In this document: positions 35,613-45,428 of the stretch, in pieces
Layout: the number at the start of each line of letters is the position of its first letter
Position numbering within the stretch: the first letter of the stretch is position 1
Origin: CAZKCK01 sp964552325
GTDB taxonomy: Bacteria > Bacteroidota > Bacteroidia > Bacteroidales > TTA-H9
Length of the DNA stretch: 64,000 nt
Reading direction: 5' to 3'
Assembly (NCBI GenBank): GCA_964552325.1
Contig: CAZKHA010000004.1
Span: 4,432-68,431, forward strand
Translations under genes and position numbers: made by a program
The notes under the pieces: generated by a model
Databases searched by the model: none
Seen by the model: the letters and a program-made list of their open reading frames with translations, nothing else
What the model was told of the DNA's origin: nothing

Positions 35613-36321
35613 AGAATTGGCGTATTCCGAATTCGGAAACAAAGGTATTTTGAAATGTATTGATGAACCATTCAGCGGACTTTTTCAACGGGCGAGGCCC
35701 TACCGGAAGCAACAAAGTTCCCTTATGCAATTTTAATTGCCAGCCTGTTTTTGCCAGCATTTCTTTAACTTCATGCGATGGCAGGAAACGATGTGGGCCT
35801 TCGCCATGGCCGCCAAACAAAAAAGTAAAAATGCGATAAGGCCATTCGCTGGTCAAGGGCGGGCAACTTAGCACCATAATTGCACCCGGCTTGGCTACAC
35901 GGTGCAATTCTGTTAAAAAGGCAATTGGATTCTCTACATGTTCAAGCGTCTCGAGCGTTAGAATGCGATCGTAAATAGCTGGCATAAAAGGCAAGTTGCT
36001 ATATGTATCAATCTTTACCTGCGTTACCCAAGGGCGAAGCTGAGCAGCCACCTGCATCAACTTTGCCGAGATTTCAGCATTTACGGTAAGTATGCTTTCA
36101 TCAAACTGACGAATGTACTCAGCCGCTTCAGCATCGCGCGATGAAATATTCAAAACCTGCAACATGGGCTCAAGTTCGAGGTGTTGCAAAGCAAACGAAA
36201 ACCGTTGGTCGTGAGCATCTTTCACCTTGTTGTTCTCTGCCACATACGTATGGGCTACCTGGTCCCAATGCGCTGCCACATCTGTATCTTTCCAGGTATT
36301 AAGGTGCTTATCGTTGGCCAT
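35593..36321 (-). CDS. SAM-dependent methyltransferase, class I
   Basis: 242 residues. Methyltransf_11-type: VLNISSRDAEAAEYIRQF is the position of the SAM-binding loop, DRILTLETLEHVENPIAFL is the post-II motif, and HRVAKPGAIMVLSCPP is the motif III region. The glycine-rich motif I is weak (NISSRDAEA), so SAM binding should be verified. It is probably a small-molecule or glycan methyltransferase in the cluster; the acceptor is unknown. It lies 4 nt after the GT2 gene. Confidence 0.75.
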   Translation of the reverse strand: MANDKHLNTWKDTDVAAHWDQVAHTYVAENNKVKDAHDQRFSFALQHLELEPMLQVLNISSRDAEAAEYIRQFDESILTVNAEISAKLMQVAAQLRPWVTQVKIDTYSNLPFMPAIYDRILTLETLEHVENPIAFLTELHRVAKPGAIMVLSCPPLTSEWPYRIFTFLFGGHGEGPHRFLPSHEVKEMLAKTGWQLKLHKGTLLLPVGPRPLKKSAEWFINTFQNTFVSEFGIRQFYVCKKS

Positions 36322-36325
36322 GGCG

Positions 36326-37207
36326 TTAGAACTTTCTGCGGTTCATTACCGAAATTTGATCGGCCAGCAAACCGATAAAGAATAAAAACATACCAGCTAT
36401 TGATAACAACGTAGCACTATTGGGAAAGCGGGCAGCAACAAAATACCCGTAAAATCCCCAGCCAATCCCAGCCAAAAACAAGAAAACGCTTACTGGAAAA
36501 AACATCTTTAAGGGGTTAAACAGCATGGTTAGCCTAAAAAGCAGCAAAAATGTTTTTGATCCATCTTTAAAGAATTTCACATTGCTTTTACGCCCAACAC
36601 GTTCTTCAACCTTAATTGGAAATGTTCCGATGGAATAACCTTCCTTGAGGAAGGAAACGGTAGAAGTGGTTGAGAACGAAAACCCATTTGGCATCAGGTG
36701 AAGCATTCCAAGAATCAAGTCACGCTCAAAACCACGGAAACCAGAATTATAATCGGGAAGTTTCTGTTCAATGAGGTATTCACCCACTTTGCGGATAAGT
36801 TTTTTGCCAGCCTTACGGTTGCCTACTTGAAATGAATCAGCGGTTCGTTCACCTATCACCATATCATATTCATCAAGCATTGATTCGAGCTGTGCCAAAA
36901 ACTTTGGGTCGTGTTGGCCATCGCTATCCATAAACACCACTTTTTTGCCGTTGGCTTTCCGGATACCCGTTTTTAAGGCTGCTCCGTAGCCTTTATTGGT
37001 GCCGTGTTTAATTACACGTACTGGAAACGCGCTTGCAATGGTATAAGTGGCATCGGTTGAACCATCATCCACCACAATAAATTCATACTTGGTGTGTAAA
37101 CCAAGCGCAACAATACGTTCTAGGGTTCCAGCTATTCCTTTTTCTTCGTTGTAGGCAGGAATAATAATCGAAATTTGTGATGTGTGATCCATTAATTTAG
37201 TGTTCAA
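36326..37207 (-). CDS. GT2 glycosyltransferase, DPM1/GtrB-like with membrane tail
   Basis: 293 residues. A GT-A catalytic domain with IIIPAYNEEKGIAGTLE, VVDDGSTDATY and MDSDGQHDPKFL (DxD), then the phrase YNSGFRGFERDLI typical of polyprenol-phosphate transferases. Two C-terminal helices (FPVSVFLFLAGIGWGFYGYF; ATLLSIAGMFLFFIGLLAD) anchor it in the inner membrane. It probably makes polyprenyl-phosphate-linked sugars that GT-C enzymes such as the neighbours then use. It lies 2 nt after the GT-C-like gene. Confidence 0.88.
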   Translation of the reverse strand: MNTKLMDHTSQISIIIPAYNEEKGIAGTLERIVALGLHTKYEFIVVDDGSTDATYTIASAFPVRVIKHGTNKGYGAALKTGIRKANGKKVVFMDSDGQHDPKFLAQLESMLDEYDMVIGERTADSFQVGNRKAGKKLIRKVGEYLIEQKLPDYNSGFRGFERDLILGMLHLMPNGFSFSTTSTVSFLKEGYSIGTFPIKVEERVGRKSNVKFFKDGSKTFLLLFRLTMLFNPLKMFFPVSVFLFLAGIGWGFYGYFVAARFPNSATLLSIAGMFLFFIGLLADQISVMNRRKF

Positions 37208-37209
37208 AG

Positions 37210-38790
37210 TTAGTTCGATTGTTTCTTTTCAAGGTCTTTTTTTAGGAGCCAGCGAGCATCCATACGCACCATCGAATCAAGGCTTATACCCTTTTTCTTG
37301 GCCTTTATAGCTTCTTCTTCCATCCAAACAGGGTTGTTTCGTATAGCATCCTCAAATAATTTTAGTTTCGTATCATCAGAATGTTCTTCAAACGATTGCT
37401 TCTTCGATTTTTCGTCTTGGAAATAAATACCTTTTTTAGCATTCTCATAATTGGGAATCACGAGGTTTTCATAAAATTCTTTGGTAGGATATACCTTTAA
37501 AAAATTTGCAAAATAAGCCTCTTTAGTCATGCCAACATAATGAATTGAACCTTTATAATACTGGTAAGTTTGGAACAAATTTAAAAATGTAAAGAATGCA
37601 GCGAGCACGAAAAAACCGGCTTTTAGTAGTATGCCACGCGTTAAAACCAGTTGAATGGTAGCTGCTAATCCAATCGCCATCACCGGGTAACTATCAATAT
37701 ATCCGCGTGCACCAAAGCCACCACCAAACCACCATGCCCACCAACAACTCAGCAAATAAGTGTTAACAGCTGTAAAGATAAGTACAGCCCAAAACAAGGT
37801 CCGTTGCTTAAAATATAAGATAAGCATTCCAATAAAAGCAAATGCGAGAATGGGGGTATATACCAACAATCCCTTTCTAAAACTGAATAATTGATTAAAT
37901 ATTTGTGGGTTAGAGAAGAAAAAAGAACCACCAGAATTATCATATGAATTAACAATGTAACTGCCTGTAATGGTATGCCAATAAATAAATTGCGGTATCC
38001 ATACAACAAATACAGAAACTGCAACTAATAGGATATGCAGGTAATTTTGCAAGTAATACTTGAATCGAGTCAGAATGCCTTCAAAGTTAGCCACCCCAAG
38101 CAAAGCAACTACTAACACCACAACAGCATTGGTAGGGCGAATCAATATTATCAAACCTATCAACAGACCCATCAACAGCGACTTCTTCCATGAGATTGAT
38201 TGATACCAACTTTGAGTTAAATACAATAAAACACTTATTAATGAAAACGAGAATGCATGTGACATAGCGGCATCGATGGTGGCAAACTCAAACAGATTGG
38301 TTGCCAATACAATCAGAAAACACGATAATAATGAGGCCCATTCACTAAAATATTTGCGCAAAAACTTGAATAAAAAGAATACCCCAAACATTAAATACAC
38401 GATAGAAGAAACGATAAGGCTTAAATGATAGGCCATTGAATATCCATTTGCGTCACCGCCCGTAAGCATGGTATATGCATGTGTAACAGCAAAAAAAGGA
38501 AAATACATAACCGACATCCCCATCGAAGTACGTATGATATAATTACCATTCGCAACGGTATCAGCCCAAAATTTATCGCCAAAATACTTGGGATCTTTAT
38601 CTTTGAATTTTAGTGTGATATCATCATAAATGAAGTAAGCTGGTAAATAGGCATAGTAAGAAATAATATCGTTATTAATCACCCTATATGTAAATTTAGA
38701 TCTATCGACTTTGGTATTAACATAAACTACCGTTAGCAAAGTAATCAATAACAATAAAATCAAATTTCTATTTTTCTTTATATACGACAT
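37210..38790 (-). CDS. Polytopic membrane protein, GT-C glycosyltransferase-like (paralogue A)
   Basis: 526 residues with roughly eleven hydrophobic segments over residues 8-400, followed by a soluble charged tail of about 110. It begins with a helix, then a loop with SYYAYLPAYFIYDDI, the position where GT-C enzymes carry catalytic acidic residues. It is clearly paralogous to 43815-45422: shared LIRPTNAVVVL, NQLFSFRKGLLVYTP, SCWWAWWFGG and a C-terminal GISLDSMVRMDARWLL. The likely role is sugar transfer from a lipid-phosphate donor on the periplasmic side; the specificity is unknown. Confidence 0.75.
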   Translation of the reverse strand: MSYIKKNRNLILLLLITLLTVVYVNTKVDRSKFTYRVINNDIISYYAYLPAYFIYDDITLKFKDKDPKYFGDKFWADTVANGNYIIRTSMGMSVMYFPFFAVTHAYTMLTGGDANGYSMAYHLSLIVSSIVYLMFGVFFLFKFLRKYFSEWASLLSCFLIVLATNLFEFATIDAAMSHAFSFSLISVLLYLTQSWYQSISWKKSLLMGLLIGLIILIRPTNAVVVLVVALLGVANFEGILTRFKYYLQNYLHILLVAVSVFVVWIPQFIYWHTITGSYIVNSYDNSGGSFFFSNPQIFNQLFSFRKGLLVYTPILAFAFIGMLILYFKQRTLFWAVLIFTAVNTYLLSCWWAWWFGGGFGARGYIDSYPVMAIGLAATIQLVLTRGILLKAGFFVLAAFFTFLNLFQTYQYYKGSIHYVGMTKEAYFANFLKVYPTKEFYENLVIPNYENAKKGIYFQDEKSKKQSFEEHSDDTKLKLFEDAIRNNPVWMEEEAIKAKKKGISLDSMVRMDARWLLKKDLEKKQSN

Positions 38791-38832
38791 AATTTTTACA
38801 AATTCAATTTATTAATAAATTAAACAATTACA

Positions 38833-40893
38833 TTAGTCATGACTGCTACTTTTAATCGTTAAGTCATCCCATACTGAAGGAATGGAATCATTGGCTTGCC
38901 AGCAATAGATTTTAACATCTTCATTAGCCAATCTATCGTTCACAACAAAACTCAGTTGCAGGCAATCCCAATCATCAATTGTGTGAACAGGCTTTGATTG
39001 CGTTAAATAAAGCAATTTACCATCATCGCTTGAAACAACTAAGCTCGATTGTTTGTTGCCATTGTTCAACTTCCAAATGCTTATTGTGTAGGTATTGCCC
39101 AGCTTTACATCCGTCAATTTAGATAGTACACCAAAGGCTTCTTCGGTGCTGAGTTGAGCGCCCTGAATACCCGAGCGTGCCCTTTCGTTTGGCCGAAATC
39201 CACCAATGTTAAATCCATCGGGGGTGTTAAAAAAATCTCCATCAAACGATTCAAAATCACAAGCCATTTCCCATGATGGGGTTACCTTTGACCGATTACG
39301 CAACTTGAATAGCCGTTCGCCAGATGAAGGATTGCTGTACAGTAGTTCAATAGATTTTTCCATTCCTACATTAATCCCCAAAGAATTGGCTAGAACAAAA
39401 TCATATTCTTGATTATCGCCTACATACAAAAAAATACTATCATGTTTGGCCAGCAAATCATTAAACGTAAATGAGGAATAATCCCAAGTATTATATGTGA
39501 ATGTGCGATGGTTAAAAATATAAAAATTAGGCATTAATCCATTTAGTTTTGGCATAAGTTTTTCCTTGAACGATGCTTGGATATAGTTATACCCATAATT
39601 GGCAGAGATACCATAAAATGGAGCCCCATAATAATTTGAATGAACTGCAATAGGCATTTGATCGTAGCGGCCTCCAATTTTGTTAAACGTGATTTCGCGG
39701 TCCTTTGAAATTGATTCCTGTTGGGCAAAGGCCTGCCTATTCTCAAAAAACATCAACATGCTTAAAAGCAAAAAACTGCTTGGAACAACCCATTTCCGAA
39801 TGCCAGCTCCCAAATTAAGGGAAAGGATTAAGAATATGATGGAAGGAATAACCATAACAAATGCCGGGGCAAGATAATAATACTTAAGCTGCTTGGCAAT
39901 TACCAATACCGTAAGTATGGTTATGCAAGTAAAAGCCATGTAGGCCCTGAAGTATACATTTTTATACAGTGATTCATTCCTCTTAAGCATAAACACTCCA
40001 ATAAACCCCGTTAGCAACAAGATACAACCATAGATTAACAACGGATTGGTTTGGTAGATTTCGGCCAAATTAGCTTTTAACAAACTGAAGTTAACAACTT
40101 TACCTTGGCCTTGGCCGTACTGCCCATCATTTAAGAACAATCGGGAGAACCACCAGACAAAATACTTAAGCCTGAGGATAGCCGGTAATAGCAATACAAG
40201 CAAAAATGGAATTGAAAACTTGATATAGTTTATCTTTTCCCGTCTGGTTTCTAGCACTATGAGCGGAATGATACCAAAAAGCAAAAAGGTAATTTTTATA
40301 CTAACCGCATAGGCAAAAGCAAATGCAAACCAAATCACCAATTGGTTTCGAGTCCTTTCGGAACTTCTATTTGCATAATAAATTACACTAAGGAAGAAAA
40401 GCAACGAAACCGTTAATGCGAAGAATTCTGGCAAAATCCGACTAGCCATATTCAAGTACATTATTGAAGCAAAAGGTGTTAACTGAATTAGAAGGCCAAG
40501 GTACACATTTTTAAACACCTTATTCGTGAGCAAACCGGCTATAAAAAGTGCCATAGCATTAATTAAAAGGAAGCTATACGTTATTGCATGGATGTAAACA
40601 TCGGGGTTTTTGATAACATCCTCATCAATTCCACCTCCCCTAAATAAATACGTTATACCCACCACTATTGCCGAAACATACTGCAATGGGATGCCCGGAT
40701 GATCGATAAAATAAGGAAAATGTCCATGTAATATTGCTAAACCATTGTAAAGATAGGCCATTTCCGGATCGATGCATTTCAACGAATAGAATGGAATAGC
40801 CTCTTTAAAGTTCAACCCAATAACTATAACGATGATTGGGAGAACCAAAAAGAAGATAAACTGTGGCTTATTTTTACGTATATTCAAAATCAT
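38833..40893 (-). CDS. Large membrane protein, GT-C-like with C-terminal soluble domain
   Basis: 686 residues. The N-terminal two thirds is polytopic (about ten helices, from FIFFLVLPIIVIVIGLNF). The first loop carries an acidic/proline-rich stretch (DPEMAYLYNGLAILHGHFPY; HPGIPLQY) resembling the catalytic loop of GT39/GT83-like enzymes. The last ~150 residues form a soluble part that looks beta-rich (GSWxMACDFESFDGDFF-like; TYTISIWKLNNGNKQSS), possibly a carbohydrate-binding-like fold facing the periplasm. It is not obviously paralogous to its GT-C-like neighbours. It is preceded by 148 nt without a recognised promoter. Confidence 0.68.
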   Translation of the reverse strand: MILNIRKNKPQFIFFLVLPIIVIVIGLNFKEAIPFYSLKCIDPEMAYLYNGLAILHGHFPYFIDHPGIPLQYVSAIVVGITYLFRGGGIDEDVIKNPDVYIHAITYSFLLINAMALFIAGLLTNKVFKNVYLGLLIQLTPFASIMYLNMASRILPEFFALTVSLLFFLSVIYYANRSSERTRNQLVIWFAFAFAYAVSIKITFLLFGIIPLIVLETRREKINYIKFSIPFLLVLLLPAILRLKYFVWWFSRLFLNDGQYGQGQGKVVNFSLLKANLAEIYQTNPLLIYGCILLLTGFIGVFMLKRNESLYKNVYFRAYMAFTCITILTVLVIAKQLKYYYLAPAFVMVIPSIIFLILSLNLGAGIRKWVVPSSFLLLSMLMFFENRQAFAQQESISKDREITFNKIGGRYDQMPIAVHSNYYGAPFYGISANYGYNYIQASFKEKLMPKLNGLMPNFYIFNHRTFTYNTWDYSSFTFNDLLAKHDSIFLYVGDNQEYDFVLANSLGINVGMEKSIELLYSNPSSGERLFKLRNRSKVTPSWEMACDFESFDGDFFNTPDGFNIGGFRPNERARSGIQGAQLSTEEAFGVLSKLTDVKLGNTYTISIWKLNNGNKQSSLVVSSDDGKLLYLTQSKPVHTIDDWDCLQLSFVVNDRLANEDVKIYCWQANDSIPSVWDDLTIKSSSHD

Positions 40894-41041
40894 TAACTTG
40901 TGGTGTGCAACTTCATATCCAGAGGTAATCTTAGCTATTTATGTAAAGACTATCTTTTATGCTCTTAAAACTTGTAGCACTAATGGCTAAAACCTTCTTA
41001 AAACAGATTGGTGCTCCAGTAACATAATGCTATACAAGAAA

Positions 41042-42403
41042 CTAATTCTCAGGAAATTCAACAACAAAATCATCAATATAAGCTGTGGTCGCGTCATTGT
41101 TGATAACATATATCTTAACAAAATCTTCGGGAGTGTATTGCGGCAGCTTATATGACTCACTAATTAAATTCCATTCTTCATAATCCTTGATTGCCACAGG
41201 GAAAGCGAACCATGAACTAGTACCTTTGGCTTCGTTTTCAATGGAGATTACCAACGATATTTTGGTGTTTTTAACATCAGCTTTGCAGCGGAAGTTTACG
41301 AGCACATCCGAAAATTTCGCTGGGTCTAGGTTTGCAAGCGAATATCTAAACGTGGAACTAAACATTCCGTCTTTGTTTATGATACAGCTTCTACGACCTT
41401 TAAAGGCCACATTATCAACAACCTTTCCTTCTGAATGCCATCCTGAAGGATGCTCGAAAGTGTTTTTAAAATAACGTATTTTGGTAGCTTGATGATAGTT
41501 AGACGGATGAATAGGTTGCAGGGCAACTGCAAGGTTTTTGGCAATGGTCCGGCGGCTTCCATCAGAATAGCGTTGATAACCCGCTGCATTTGCTTGTATG
41601 GATAGGCCCGGAACGGATTCAAGATTGTTGATAACCAAAGCACCTTTCGAAGTATATCTTTTAGTTATAACACGGGCATTCGCATGCAATAGGTATTCGA
41701 GTTCAGCTCCTGCAACCGTTTTTATGGTCTTGATATCTTCGGGTAAAATTTGCAAAACCAACTGAATTCCTTGCGCCTTGCACAATTTCGCAATGTCGTC
41801 TATATCGTCTATGGCCTTACTATTCAACGAATCGAGGTTATAGGCCATTTGACGCACAAATGACACAATTAATTCTTGCTTTGCTTTCAAATCGGCTGGC
41901 AAATTCTTAGTTTTGATGTTTTTAAGCCAAGTTTCGCGATTCGTAACCTGGGTTTTAAACGGAAACTTCAAGGGATCGCTTGCTCCATCAGTTTGCTTTT
42001 CCCATTCGTTTGGTGCAATGCCGTACAGCGGGCCTAAATCCCCTACCCGAAATGACAACACAATGGTTTTAACCCTATTATACTGAGGAAGCTGCTGGAT
42101 TAGGTTTTCTATTACCCCAAAATCTAGAGGCGAAACGGTAATGCTACCGGCGCTTAATCCAGGGTAATAAGCTCCAACCATATCGCCAATGCTTCTTGAT
42201 TCATACTCACTTGCCTTAGCTGCGGTGATGGATGAGTCGCCAAAGCACATGATTTGGCTGCAACAGCCTACAGATTGCAAGGAATCATAAGCCGGTAGGC
42301 TCTTAATTTGGTCACGACCAACAAATTGGAATACAACATAACCGATCACCCCAATTACTACAACGAGGATCGACAAACGGAGAATAGTTTTCTGTGATTT
42401 CAT
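41042..42403 (-). CDS. Membrane-anchored SGNH-like protein with C-terminal beta domain
   Basis: 453 residues. One N-terminal helix (LSILVVVIGVIGYVVFQF) anchors a periplasmic part. MCFGDSSITAAK near residue 54 fits block I of SGNH hydrolases (GDS with the Ser), VLSFRVGDLGP is a block III-like position, and PIHPSNYHQ may supply the His. From about residue 310 a second domain (SCIINKDGMFSSTFRYSL; DVLVNFRCKADVKNTKIS) looks like a jellyroll carbohydrate-binding module. It lies 5 nt after the MBOAT gene, the arrangement of AlgI/AlgJ-type O-acetylation pairs. Confidence 0.72.
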   Translation of the reverse strand: MKSQKTILRLSILVVVIGVIGYVVFQFVGRDQIKSLPAYDSLQSVGCCSQIMCFGDSSITAAKASEYESRSIGDMVGAYYPGLSAGSITVSPLDFGVIENLIQQLPQYNRVKTIVLSFRVGDLGPLYGIAPNEWEKQTDGASDPLKFPFKTQVTNRETWLKNIKTKNLPADLKAKQELIVSFVRQMAYNLDSLNSKAIDDIDDIAKLCKAQGIQLVLQILPEDIKTIKTVAGAELEYLLHANARVITKRYTSKGALVINNLESVPGLSIQANAAGYQRYSDGSRRTIAKNLAVALQPIHPSNYHQATKIRYFKNTFEHPSGWHSEGKVVDNVAFKGRRSCIINKDGMFSSTFRYSLANLDPAKFSDVLVNFRCKADVKNTKISLVISIENEAKGTSSWFAFPVAIKDYEEWNLISESYKLPQYTPEDFVKIYVINNDATTAYIDDFVVEFPEN

Positions 42404-42408
42404 AATTA

Positions 42409-43818
42409 TTAAAACTGAAAATATATAAATGGTTGGTTATCTGTGCCACTTAACGCTAAAACCGCGAAAAGAAACACAAAATACACAGCCCAACGTATAA
42501 CTAACGGCCGATTACTGCACCAGGTATCGAACCTGGAGTTAAAAAGAATGATATCGGTGAGTACAAATAACAAAAACACACCAACTACGCTATACTCAAC
42601 TGCAAAATTATCAGTCATCTGCCAATTGCTAGCCAATGAATTGATAATGGTTTGTGCTGTGTTTATATCAGGACTCCTGAAGAAAATCCATGCAAAGGTA
42701 ACCAATACAAAAGTTTTAAGGATGGCAGCGCCTTTCCAAAAACCCGATTGCATTAAAGCGCCTTTAAGTATATGCCTATTAATCAAGTGTTCAATAAGAA
42801 ATACGATACCAAAAAAAGCCCCCCAAATAACGAACGTCCAGTTTGCGCCATGCCACAAACCACTAATTGTAAATACAATGAGGATATTGAGCGCCCAGCG
42901 GAACCAATGAACTTTGTTGCCACCAAGAGGTATATACAAATAGTCACGGAACCAAGTTGATAACGAAATATGCCAGCGCTTCCAAAACTCGCTTATACTG
43001 GTTGCAAGATAGGGTGTTTTGAAATTATCCATGAGACGAACACCCATTAAAAGCGCCGCCCCCACAGCGATGGTCGAATAGCCAAAGAAATCGGCATAAA
43101 TTTGAAATGAATAAAAGACCAGCCCCACCAAAATTGAAATTGAACTGTAGGTTTGTGGCTGGTTATAAATCTGTTCAACATATTCGCCCAAATTATCGGC
43201 TACTGCCATTTTTATAAAAAGACCATACAAAATAAGCCTAAATCCATTGGCAAAATTCTCATATACAGGCTTATGATAAGCCCGAAGCTGTGGTGCCAAG
43301 CGGTCGAACCGTTCGATGGGGCCAGCAACCAATTGAGGGAAATAGGTAATGTAGAGCGCAAAATAACCAAGGTGGTGCTCTGCTTTGTGCCTTCCCTCAT
43401 AAACATCAATTGTATAGCTGAGGGCCTGAAAGCTATAGAACGAAATACCCACCGGCAACAAAACCTTCAATTCAGGCAATTTGGTTATAACATTGAATTG
43501 CTGCATGATACCACTGGCTGAATCCATAAAAAAATCAAAATACTTAAAAGCAAAAAGCAACCCGAGGTTCGAAATAACACTCACCAACAAAAATTTCCGC
43601 CGCTTCTTTCGATCGGGTTGGCCTTCCATCAGCCGAGCCATATAGAAGTCGATTAAAGTCGAGAATAGAATCAGGGCGATGTATTCAACCCGCCAACACA
43701 TGTAAAAATAATAGCTTCCGGCTAATAAGAATATCCACCTATACTTATGGGGCAAGAGGTAGTAAAAAACCACCATAACCGGTAAGAAAAGCAAGAAATG
43801 CAATGAATTGAATGTCAT
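42409..43818 (-). CDS. MBOAT family O-acyltransferase (AlgI-like)
   Basis: 469 residues, polytopic. The signature is the catalytic His in FTISGLWHGANWTFVIWG, with the upstream FPQLVAGPIERFDRLAPQL, FKTPYLATSISEFWKRWHIS and WFRDYLYIPLGGNK. In alginate, cellulose and similar systems this protein moves acyl groups across the inner membrane to an SGNH partner, which transfers them to the glycan; the SGNH gene lies just downstream. The start overlaps the preceding gene's stop by 4 nt. Confidence 0.93.
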   Translation of the reverse strand: MTFNSLHFLLFLPVMVVFYYLLPHKYRWIFLLAGSYYFYMCWRVEYIALILFSTLIDFYMARLMEGQPDRKKRRKFLLVSVISNLGLLFAFKYFDFFMDSASGIMQQFNVITKLPELKVLLPVGISFYSFQALSYTIDVYEGRHKAEHHLGYFALYITYFPQLVAGPIERFDRLAPQLRAYHKPVYENFANGFRLILYGLFIKMAVADNLGEYVEQIYNQPQTYSSISILVGLVFYSFQIYADFFGYSTIAVGAALLMGVRLMDNFKTPYLATSISEFWKRWHISLSTWFRDYLYIPLGGNKVHWFRWALNILIVFTISGLWHGANWTFVIWGAFFGIVFLIEHLINRHILKGALMQSGFWKGAAILKTFVLVTFAWIFFRSPDINTAQTIINSLASNWQMTDNFAVEYSVVGVFLLFVLTDIILFNSRFDTWCSNRPLVIRWAVYFVFLFAVLALSGTDNQPFIYFQF

Positions 43819-45422
43819 TTCCTAACGTTTTGAGATGGGTGGCTATTTGGTAAGTTGTATTTTTTCCTAAAAACCCATTGTGCGTCTCTGTTCAACATTT
43901 CTTCAAGACTTATTCCATGGTCATCGGCTTTTGATTGCAGCATTTCTAAGGCTTTTGGGCTTGATTTCATTTTCATTACAATTTCATGCAACAAACTATC
44001 TTTTAACATTTTATCTTCTAAATAGCCTTCATAACCCGTAAAATGTGTATGGTCGTACGTAAAATAGACCCCTTGTTTAGCCCAATGATAATTGGGTTTT
44101 ACGAGGCTTTGAGCAAAGCTGGAATCGGGTTTATCAATATGAAAGCTGTACCAATAGGCCTCGCGGCTCATTGAATCGAAATGAATGCATTCTTTTCGGT
44201 ACTTGGTGGTTTGAACAAAATTCAGCAACACCAACAAAACCAATACAACCGAAAGTATCGTTTTCAGGGTGGGGCTTTTCCATAAAACATGCATAAGGAT
44301 GGCTAATGGAACAGCAAGCAAGGCATAAAACTCAATATAGGCCCGGTTGCCAAACGAAACAAACCACCAACACCACCATGAGCTCAGAACATATACAGAA
44401 ATTGCAATAACCACTAGTATGGCAATCGCCAAGCCACGATAGTATTTAAAGGCTGGAACGAAACCCATAAACATAAGTGCGACCAAGGGCGTATAGAGTA
44501 TCCAGCCATTTCGAAAACTGAATAATTGATTAATTAGCTGCGGGTTTGCAAAAAAGAAACGCTCATCTTTAATACCATACGAAAAAAACAACCAGCTTCC
44601 GGCATAGGTTTTCCAATACAAAAACTGTGGCATCCAAACCACCAAAACCATTAAGGCAAATAGCGCAATGACTACCCAGTTCAACAGAAGATAATTAAAA
44701 TTGAATTTAAGCCTTTGCCAGCTACCAACCTGATACAACACAAAGAACAGAATTACAACAGCCCCTGTTGGACGTATTAAAGTAATCAACCCATAGAGTA
44801 AACCAAGTATTAAACTAGTAGTAAGTTTTGGAGAATCATAAAACTTAGCCGTAAAATACACAAAAGCAGCTAATAAACCAAAGCCCGTAACATGCGGCAT
44901 TCCTGTTTGCGCAATGGTGAGGTGATATAGATTAGTACCAAAAACAACCAGGAAAAGGACAATAATGACTATATTCTCATCAAAAAAACGCACCAAAAAC
45001 CTACCCAGAAGATAGAGCCCAGCAAGCAAATAGAACAAGCCCGCTATGATAATCGAAATTTGATAAGGCAATGAATATCCATCAGCCTGAATTCCTGCAA
45101 CATTCGCATAAACGTGTGCAAGCATAAAAAATGGGGCATAGGTAATTGCCATTCCCAGGCTCATCCGCCCCATATCTTTGCCAATAGGCGATTTAAGCTT
45201 CCAAATCTTTTCGTTCCAAAACTTCGGATTGTTGTAAGTAAATCCAAAGCCCATATCGTTATGGATAATCAATGCGGGAAGGTATGCATAGTATTCTTGT
45301 ACATCCGCACGAATAGCATTGAATTTCTGATGTTTGTAATTTGCAAATGTGATGACAACCAACAAAAAGGCCATCATCAACCATCCAAATCCAAAAAAAC
45401 GCTTAGGGTTTGAACTTTCCAT
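43815..45422 (-). CDS. Polytopic membrane protein, GT-C glycosyltransferase-like (paralogue B)
   Basis: 535 residues, the same layout as 37210-38790: about eleven helices then a soluble tail. Shared features are EYYAYLPALIIHND, DGYSLPYQISII, LIRPTGAVVILFF, INQLFSFRNGWILYTP, SSWWCWWFVSFGNRAYIE and the C-terminal GISLEEMLNRDAQWVF. It is the gene after the GT2 at 45429 and just before the MBOAT gene (ATGA overlap). Probably it uses a lipid-phosphate sugar made by the neighbouring GT2 enzymes. Confidence 0.75.
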   Translation of the reverse strand: MESSNPKRFFGFGWLMMAFLLVVITFANYKHQKFNAIRADVQEYYAYLPALIIHNDMGFGFTYNNPKFWNEKIWKLKSPIGKDMGRMSLGMAITYAPFFMLAHVYANVAGIQADGYSLPYQISIIIAGLFYLLAGLYLLGRFLVRFFDENIVIIVLFLVVFGTNLYHLTIAQTGMPHVTGFGLLAAFVYFTAKFYDSPKLTTSLILGLLYGLITLIRPTGAVVILFFVLYQVGSWQRLKFNFNYLLLNWVVIALFALMVLVVWMPQFLYWKTYAGSWLFFSYGIKDERFFFANPQLINQLFSFRNGWILYTPLVALMFMGFVPAFKYYRGLAIAILVVIAISVYVLSSWWCWWFVSFGNRAYIEFYALLAVPLAILMHVLWKSPTLKTILSVVLVLLVLLNFVQTTKYRKECIHFDSMSREAYWYSFHIDKPDSSFAQSLVKPNYHWAKQGVYFTYDHTHFTGYEGYLEDKMLKDSLLHEIVMKMKSSPKALEMLQSKADDHGISLEEMLNRDAQWVFRKKYNLPNSHPSQNVRK

Positions 45423-45428
45423 GAACCA

